From contig FR899807.1 of NCBI GenBank assembly GCA_000437595.1, positions 7,757 to 27,633 of the forward strand: a stretch of DNA of 19,877 nt, given 5' to 3'. Position numbers and translations under genes: made by a program. The notes under the pieces are model-generated. The model did not search any database. It was not told the DNA's origin and was given only the letters and a program-made list of their open reading frames with translations. Origin of the DNA: Faecalibacterium sp. CAG:74. GTDB lineage: Bacteria; Bacillota; Clostridia; Christensenellales; Aristaeellaceae. This document shows, one piece after another, positions 15,134 to 19,877 of the stretch (positions are counted from its first letter, which is position 1; each line of letters opens with the position of its first letter).

Positions 15134-16909
15134 ATGAAGGAGCTGAAGCTGGCGTGGCGATACGTCCGCCGTCACTGGTGGCAGTACATTCTGGGCATTC
15201 TGGCGCTGTTCATTGTGGACGAGGTGAATACCTATGTGCCGCGGTTCACAGGCGAAATTACCAACGGGCTGGATCAGCACACGCTGGATATGGGCGGCGT
15301 GATGGGGCTGGTCTGGAAGATTGTGCTGATTGGCGTAATTATCGCGGTGGGGCGTTTTGCGTGGCGCTTTTTCCTGTTCGGGTCGGCGCGGTCGATTGAG
15401 AAGGAATTGCGCAGCGATTTGTTCGCGCACTTATCCTCACTCTCGCCGCACTATTACAACGAGCACAAGACCGGCGACCTGATGGCGCGCTTCATCAACG
15501 ACCTGCAGGCGGTTCGCACGCTGGTGGGCATGAACGTCATCAGCACATTCGACGCGACGGTGATGCTGCTGCTGGTGCTGTGGCAGATGATGACGTATGT
15601 CAGCCCGAAATTGACGGGTGTGGCGGTGCTGCCGCTGATTCTCATCATCTTCGGCGATTACTTCTACGGCAAGGTGATGCACAAGCGCTTTCTGGCCAAG
15701 CAGCAGGCGTTCTCGACGCTGACGGACCAAGTGCAGGAAACGGTGTCGGGCATCCGCGTGATTAAATCCTTCGTGCAGGAACGCAAGGAGCTGTACGCTT
15801 TTGCGAAGACGACGCTGTTCACGAAGGAAAAGAACCTCGGCGTTGTGCGCCTGCAGGCGCTGGTGATGCCGCTGCTGGACTTGATTGTCGGTATAGCGAG
15901 TCTGCTGACGCTGGCTTACGGCGGCTATCTGGCGATTTACGGCGAAATCAACATCGGGCAGTTTATCAGCTTCAACTCGTATGTGACGATGCTGGTGTGG
16001 CCGATGATGGCGGTGGGCGAGTGCATCACGAGCGTCAGCCAGGGGCTGGCGAGCCTGCGTCGCATTCAGGAGATTTTTGACGCGAAGCCGGAAATCGTGG
16101 ACGGCGACATGGTGGACCCTTCGATTCAGACGCTCAAGGGCGATATCAGCATTGAACACCTGTCCTTTGCCTATCCCGACCAGCCGACCGTGCCGGTGCT
16201 GGAAGATGTGTCGGTGCATGTGAAGGCGGGCGAGACGCTGGCGGTGCTGGGGCGCACCGGTTCGGGCAAAAGCACGCTGCCGAGCCTGCTCATGCGCCTG
16301 TACGACGTACCGGACGGCATGATCACCATCGACGGACATAATCTGCGCGAAATCCCGCTGGCGGCGCTGCGCAGGAATATCGCCTGTGTGCCGCAGGATA
16401 ACTTCCTCTTTTCTGACACGCTGCAGAACAACATCGCGTTCGGCTCAGACAACAAGTCGCTGGAAGCGGTGCAGGAGGCAGCGAAAAACGCCTGCATCCA
16501 CGATAACATCATGGAGTTCCCAAAGCAGTACCAGACGCTGGTGGGCGAGCGCGGCGTGACGATTTCCGGCGGCCAGAAGCAGCGTTCCTCCATCGCCCGT
16601 GCGCTGATGAAGGATGCGCCGATTCTGCTGCTGGACGATGCGCTCTCTGCTGTTGATACGGACACGGAACGGCAAATACTGGATAACCTGCACCGCTTGC
16701 GCAAGGGTCGCACGACCATCATCGTAGCGCACCGCATTTCTACCATTCAGGACGCCGACCACATTCTTGTGCTGGACGAAGGCAAGGTGGAGGAGTACGG
16801 CACGCACGAGGAGCTGCTGAACAACGGCAAGCTGTACGCAAGCCTGTACCGCAAGCAGCAGCTGGAAAAGGAGCTTCACGAGGAAGGAGGCGCTGCACAT
16901 GCGGAGTAA
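15134..16909 (+). CDS. Heterodimeric ABC exporter, subunit with degenerate Walker B
   Basis: A 591-aa fused permease-ATPase half transporter. About six membrane helices lie in residues 15-310 (YILGILALFIV, VMLLLVLWQMM, VLPLILIIFGD and others), followed by an ATP-binding domain. Walker A is GRTGSGKS (373-380), the Q-loop CVPQDNFLFSDTLQNNI, the signature ISGGQKQR and Walker B LLLDD. At the catalytic Glu position there is Asp502 (LLLDDALSAVD), as in TM287/BmrC-type subunits that form the degenerate ATP site. ATG 15134 follows AAGGAGG. The end overlaps the start of the second subunit gene by 11 bases, so both are co-translated into one exporter, probably for drugs, peptides or lipids. The substrate cannot be read from the sequence. 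Confidence 0.95.
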   Translation: MKELKLAWRYVRRHWWQYILGILALFIVDEVNTYVPRFTGEITNGLDQHTLDMGGVMGLVWKIVLIGVIIAVGRFAWRFFLFGSARSIEKELRSDLFAHLSSLSPHYYNEHKTGDLMARFINDLQAVRTLVGMNVISTFDATVMLLLVLWQMMTYVSPKLTGVAVLPLILIIFGDYFYGKVMHKRFLAKQQAFSTLTDQVQETVSGIRVIKSFVQERKELYAFAKTTLFTKEKNLGVVRLQALVMPLLDLIVGIASLLTLAYGGYLAIYGEINIGQFISFNSYVTMLVWPMMAVGECITSVSQGLASLRRIQEIFDAKPEIVDGDMVDPSIQTLKGDISIEHLSFAYPDQPTVPVLEDVSVHVKAGETLAVLGRTGSGKSTLPSLLMRLYDVPDGMITIDGHNLREIPLAALRRNIACVPQDNFLFSDTLQNNIAFGSDNKSLEAVQEAAKNACIHDNIMEFPKQYQTLVGERGVTISGGQKQRSSIARALMKDAPILLLDDALSAVDTDTERQILDNLHRLRKGRTTIIVAHRISTIQDADHILVLDEGKVEEYGTHEELLNNGKLYASLYRKQQLEKELHEEGGAAHAE

Positions 16910-18692
16910 GTTCGGGGATAACGAGCCGCAGGACGTTTCGTATCACGGCAACGCCTTCCTGCGCCTGATGGGCTACATCAAGCCCTACTGGAAAACGGTT
17001 GCGCTGTGCTGTGTGCTGGTGGGGCTGCTGACGGTGTTCGACATTGCCCGCCCGCGCATCATCGGCGACGCGATTGACAAGTACATCACCCAGCAGAGCG
17101 CGCAGGATCTGCCGCCGGAAACGCGCTTTCAGGGCATTCTGATTGCGGCGGGGCTGTATGTGGCGATTCTGCTGCTGCAATTTATCTGCAACCGCCTGCA
17201 GTACCTGAAGATTCAGGAAACCGGGCAGAACATCGTTTATACCCTGCGCAATGAGCTGATGGCGCATGTCGAAAGCCTCTCCATGCGCTTCTTCGACTTG
17301 ACGCCTGTGGGCAGAATCGTTACGCGCATCACCAACGACACCGAGGCGGTCAATGACCTGTATGCCAACACGATTGTCCGCCTGTTCCGCAACGTCGTCA
17401 AAATCATCGGACTTGCCATTATTATGATGGTGATGAACTTCCGCATGGCAATGCTGTCGTTCGTGCTGGTACCGGTGATGGCGGCGCTGACGGTGGTGTT
17501 CCGCAAATTGAGCCGCAAGACGTACCAAATCGTCAAGACGCGCATCACGACGCTGAATACCTTTTTGAGCGAGCATCTGTCGGGGATGCGGGTCATCCAG
17601 ATTTTCGCGCGTGAGAAGGAGAAATGCGCCGAGTTTGAGGAAAAGAACGAATCCCTCTACCGCGCTGGCGTGCGCGAAATGATGGTGTTCGCCATCTTCC
17701 GCCCGTCGATTTACTTCCTGTCCGTTATCGCAATGGCGATTATTCTGGGCGGCGGCAGCGCGCTGGTGCTGGACGGCGTGATTTCCATCGGTATGCTGTA
17801 TACATTCACGGAGTACATTTCCCAGCTGTTCACGCCCGTGCAGGAGCTGGCGGAGCAGTTCACGACGCTGCAAAGCGCCATTGCGTCCGCCGAGAAAATC
17901 TTCACCCTGCTGGACGAAAAGCCCATGCTGTCCGACAAGGAAGACGCGAAGAAGCTGCCCGCGGTGCGCGGCAAAATCGAGTTCGACCACGTCTGGTTCG
18001 CATATGACAACGTGAACTGGGTGCTGAAGGACGTGTCCTTCACCATCGAGCCGGGGCAGAAGGTGGCGTTCGTCGGCGCGACGGGCGCGGGTAAATCCTC
18101 CATCCTGAATCTGATTGGGCGCTATTATGACGTGCAGAAGGGCAGCATCCGCGTCGATGGCGTGGATGTGCGCGACCTGACCCGCGACCAGCTTCGTGCC
18201 GCTATCGGGCAGGTGCAGCAGGATGTGTTCATCTTCACGGGCGACATCAAGAGCAACATCCGCCTGCGCGACGAGGAAATTACCGATGAGCAGGTGCACC
18301 GGGCGGCGGAATACACCAATGCGTCGCGGTTCATTGAGCGGCTGCCGAACGGCTACGATGAGCATGTGACGGAGCGCGGCGCGACGTTCTCCGCGGGGCA
18401 GCGGCAATTGCTGTCGTTTGCCCGCACGCTGGCGCATGACCCGAAAATTCTGATATTGGACGAAGCGACGGCGAATATCGACACGGAGACGGAACAGTGG
18501 ATTCAGGAAGCGCTGGAGCGGCTGATGCAGGGCCGCACGTCGATTATGGTCGCGCACCGCCTTTCGACCATTCAGCACGCTGACCGCATTATCGTGATGC
18601 ACCACGGGCGAATTCGCGAATCCGGCACGCATCAGGAACTGCTGAAGCAGGACGGCATTTACAAGAAGCTGTATGAGCTTCAGCTGGCATAA
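16899..18692 (+). CDS. Heterodimeric ABC exporter, consensus-site subunit
   Basis: A 597-aa half transporter, partner of the preceding gene. About six membrane helices (TVALCCVLVGLLTVF, LIAAGLYVAILLLQF, VVKIIGLAIIMMVM, MLSFVLVPVMAALTVVF, with two later ones) precede an ATPase domain. Walker A is GATGAGKSS (393-401), the Q-loop VQQDVFIFTGDIKSNI, the signature FSAGQRQL and Walker B ILDEATANID with the catalytic Glu522 intact, typical of TM288/BmrD/LmrD-like subunits. Asymmetric pairs of this type switch conformations with one active site. ATG 16899 lies inside the end of the first gene, with GGAGG about nine bases before it. The TAA at 18690 is followed by 32 more open in-frame codons, so the end may be recently shortened. 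Confidence 0.95.
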   Translation: MRSKFGDNEPQDVSYHGNAFLRLMGYIKPYWKTVALCCVLVGLLTVFDIARPRIIGDAIDKYITQQSAQDLPPETRFQGILIAAGLYVAILLLQFICNRLQYLKIQETGQNIVYTLRNELMAHVESLSMRFFDLTPVGRIVTRITNDTEAVNDLYANTIVRLFRNVVKIIGLAIIMMVMNFRMAMLSFVLVPVMAALTVVFRKLSRKTYQIVKTRITTLNTFLSEHLSGMRVIQIFAREKEKCAEFEEKNESLYRAGVREMMVFAIFRPSIYFLSVIAMAIILGGGSALVLDGVISIGMLYTFTEYISQLFTPVQELAEQFTTLQSAIASAEKIFTLLDEKPMLSDKEDAKKLPAVRGKIEFDHVWFAYDNVNWVLKDVSFTIEPGQKVAFVGATGAGKSSILNLIGRYYDVQKGSIRVDGVDVRDLTRDQLRAAIGQVQQDVFIFTGDIKSNIRLRDEEITDEQVHRAAEYTNASRFIERLPNGYDEHVTERGATFSAGQRQLLSFARTLAHDPKILILDEATANIDTETEQWIQEALERLMQGRTSIMVAHRLSTIQHADRIIVMHHGRIRESGTHQELLKQDGIYKKLYELQLA

Positions 18693-18791
18693 AAAGAACA
18701 GGAAGCGGCAGAGCCTAATCTGGATGTTGATGATGCGGATAGATCCGCCGACGAAGGTGATAATGAACCTGTGGAAAAAGGAGCAGCTTGA
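18693..18791 (+). other. In-frame acidic extension beyond the ABC stop codon
   Basis: After TAA 18690-18692 the same frame continues for 32 codons to TGA 18789-18791, with an acidic composition (EPNLDVDDADRSADEGDNEP). A single base change (for example CAA to TAA) would join it to the transporter. It may be a lost C-terminal tail, a readthrough tail or chance. The remaining bases to 18839 hold no gene and no good terminator. Confidence 0.35.
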
Positions 18792-18839
18792 CGTGTGGGG
18801 CAGCCTTCGGGCTTCCGTTCCATAAAGAAAAAACCAATA

Positions 18840-18848
18840 TGATAGAAT
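18840..18848 (+). promoter_or_regulatory. Extended -10 promoter of the hydrolase gene
   Basis: TGaTAGAAT, identical to the element ahead of the GH3 gene. No convincing -35. AT-rich composition begins about here. Confidence 0.45.
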
Positions 18849-18894
18849 CTGCATCATAAACAAAGCGACAAATCGGATTTGGTGAGGTGATTTT

Positions 18895-19629
18895 ATGGCG
18901 AGTGACCAAGAGAGAATAGCAATTTTATTTATACATGGCATTCTTGGAACTACAAGTCATTTTGAACCTTTTTTATCGCTTGTTCCTCCAAATTGGTCAA
19001 TATGCAATCTATCGTTAAAAGGTCATGGAGGAAGTGTAAAGGACTTTTCGCAAGCCTCTATGACTGAATGGAAGCAGCAAGTAAAGAATGCTCTTGAAGA
19101 ACTATCAGAAACCAACAATAAAATCATTATTGTCGCTCATTCCATGGGGACACTGTTTGCTATACAAGAAGCGATAGAAAAACCGGTAGATGAATTATTT
19201 CTTCTAAATGTTCCGTTAAAAGTGAGAGTTACCCTTCGTTTATTTAGAACATCATGGCGAGTTTTTACAGGAAATATTAAACCTGATGATAAATGGTCTC
19301 TCGCAGCACAAAATGCGTATAGCATAGAAAGAGATAATCATATTTTAAGATACTTTGGTTGGATTCCAAGATACCTTGAGTTGTTTTCTGAAATACGAAA
19401 GACAAGAAAAATCATAGGGAAATTACTAACACCGTCGCATATATATCTATCTATGTTAGATGAAATGGTTTCCCCTAAATGTAGTAAATTATTTAAGGAT
19501 AACCCTTGTATATGTGTCAAGTCTTTGCAAACCTCTGGACATTTTTATTATTCACCGGAGGATCAGTGTTTAATGAAGGAAGATTTTAATAAAATGATTC
19601 AGAATGTTCAAAAAGAAATTTCAAATTAA
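18895..19629 (+). CDS. Alpha/beta hydrolase (lipase/esterase type), AT-rich
   Basis: A 244-aa soluble protein of the alpha/beta-hydrolase fold, of the monoacylglycerol lipase/carboxylesterase kind. The oxyanion motif is FIHGILG (His14-Gly15), the nucleophile Ser83 in AHSMGT, the acid Asp189 in LDEMVS and the histidine His216 in SGHFYYSPED. These stand in the right order with a lid-like insert (~110-175) between them. ATG 18895 follows GAGGTGA. Codons are strongly AT-ending, unlike every gene to its left, so it was probably acquired horizontally. It may share a transcript with the small frame starting at 19640. The natural substrate is unknown, and no neighbour hints at it. Confidence 0.85.
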   Translation: MASDQERIAILFIHGILGTTSHFEPFLSLVPPNWSICNLSLKGHGGSVKDFSQASMTEWKQQVKNALEELSETNNKIIIVAHSMGTLFAIQEAIEKPVDELFLLNVPLKVRVTLRLFRTSWRVFTGNIKPDDKWSLAAQNAYSIERDNHILRYFGWIPRYLELFSEIRKTRKIIGKLLTPSHIYLSMLDEMVSPKCSKLFKDNPCICVKSLQTSGHFYYSPEDQCLMKEDFNKMIQNVQKEISN

Positions 19630-19639
19630 GGAGGTCTAT

Positions 19640-19843
19640 ATGAAGAAAGCGCTAAATTCCGATTTATCTGTTAAACCCTCTGAAAACGCTGTATTTTCAA
19701 GGCATTTCGCCTATCTTGTGTTCCAACCTTATGTATTTTCCCTTGTTTTTGCCCTTACGAGCCGAAACAAGGGAAAGTTTTTTACTCTCCGCCGACCACC
19801 TTATCCAGCAGTCTTGCGGAAGTACGCTTCGCTTCCCTTGTAG
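19640..19843 (+). pseudogene. Probable 5' remnant of a gene cut at an element boundary
   Basis: ATG 19640 has an ideal ribosome site (AAGGAGG, 19628-19634) and begins MKKALNSDLSVKPSEN. The frame then runs through a perfect 12-bp terminator hairpin and antisense to the integrase end, stopping at 19843, which real genes rarely do. I infer that only the first few codons belong to an original gene and the rest is element sequence. A short true peptide is possible. Confidence 0.3.
19737..19783 (+). terminator. Hairpin terminator between hydrolase region and integrase
   Basis: A perfect 12-bp stem, TTTCCCTTGTTT (19737-19748) with AAACAAGGGAAA (19765-19776), a 16-base loop, then a G and six T (19778-19783). 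It would stop rightward transcripts; the last T bases overlap the integrase stop codon. On the minus strand there is no T-run. Confidence 0.8.
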
Positions 19844-19877
19844 CGTGAGCGTAAATATTCATTGTGGTACTGACATC
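19782..19877 (-). CDS. Tyrosine recombinase/integrase, C-terminal fragment at the window edge
   Basis: Read leftward from the right edge, the minus strand gives DVSTTMNIYAHATREAKR, then TSARLLDKVVGGE and a stop at 19784-19782. This is the standard C-terminus of integrative-element tyrosine recombinases; the Tyr in TTMNIYAH is the catalytic nucleophile and the Lys/Arg-rich tail follows. Only 31 residues lie in the window, so its length, its other active-site residues and its element type cannot be judged. Its 3' end faces the AT-rich region, which places a likely element end near 19640-19780. Confidence 0.85.
   Translation of the reverse strand, partial: DVSTTMNIYAHATREAKRTSARLLDKVVGGE

Noticed and set aside
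18791..18830. Possible terminator of the ABC operon (AGCC TTCG GGCT)
   Set aside because: Only about four perfect pairs and no T-run; too weak to call.
16740..18941. Long minus-strand open frame opposite the second ABC gene (733 codons)
   Set aside because: A His/Arg/Gln-rich shadow of a well-supported ABC transporter; no motifs.

Overview
The window looks like chromosome of a moderately GC-rich member of the Firmicutes, class Clostridia, most likely an Oscillospiraceae-type gut or rumen anaerobe. The support is a leucyl T-box leader ahead of leuS, an AgrA/AgrC-type LytTR two-component pair, a GH3 glycosidase with swapped domain order of the kind known from rumen clostridia, strong AGGAGG ribosome sites and Firmicutes-type promoters. 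The genus-level call is inference. Base composition is steady until about 18.83 kb and then turns AT-rich; one sampled 60-base line in the ABC gene is 38/60 G+C and one in the last complete gene is 22/60.

Layout. 1-1280: 3' part of a PAS/AAA+/Fis-type transcription regulator whose AAA+ domain has lost the residues needed for sigma-54 activation. 1363-3500: terminator, strong promoter, then a LytTR response regulator and a GHKL sensor kinase in one operon, closed by a terminator. 3502-7024: a large membrane-anchored GH3 enzyme with its domains in reverse order. 7022-7433: no intact gene; it holds a palindromic repeat, a minus-strand terminator, a broken insertion-sequence transposase with a large hairpin over its ribosome site, and the asnA terminator. 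7434-8438 (minus): asnA, aspartate-ammonia ligase. 8548-11340: promoter, leucine T-box (specifier CTC) and leuS, ended by a terminator.

11370-13208 (minus): a tightly packed operon of four genes (51-aa acidic protein, PRC-barrel protein, YtxH-like 47-aa protein, AI-2E family membrane protein), with overlapping starts and stops. 13209-13599: mostly a 165-bp palindromic element related to the copy after the GH3 gene, then a doubtful 33-aa frame. 13600-14953: a DUF1871-like small protein and a D-2-hydroxyacid dehydrogenase with its own promoter and terminator. 15096-18692: a heterodimeric ABC exporter, one subunit with a degenerate Walker B acid and one with a consensus one. The second gene is followed by 32 further open in-frame codons after its stop.

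18.83 kb to the right edge: an AT-rich accessory segment with an alpha/beta hydrolase, a possible truncated gene start, a strong hairpin terminator and, entering from the right on the minus strand, the C-terminus of a tyrosine recombinase including its catalytic Tyr. This suggests that the window ends at the edge of an integrative element.

The most interesting features are the palindromic repeat family (two clear copies and one relic, two of them starting exactly at a gene's stop codon), the probably ATPase-dead enhancer-binding-type regulator, the permuted and doubly membrane-anchored GH3 enzyme, and the element boundary at the right end. I see no CRISPR array, rRNA or tRNA gene, and no clearly new defence or biosynthetic system.
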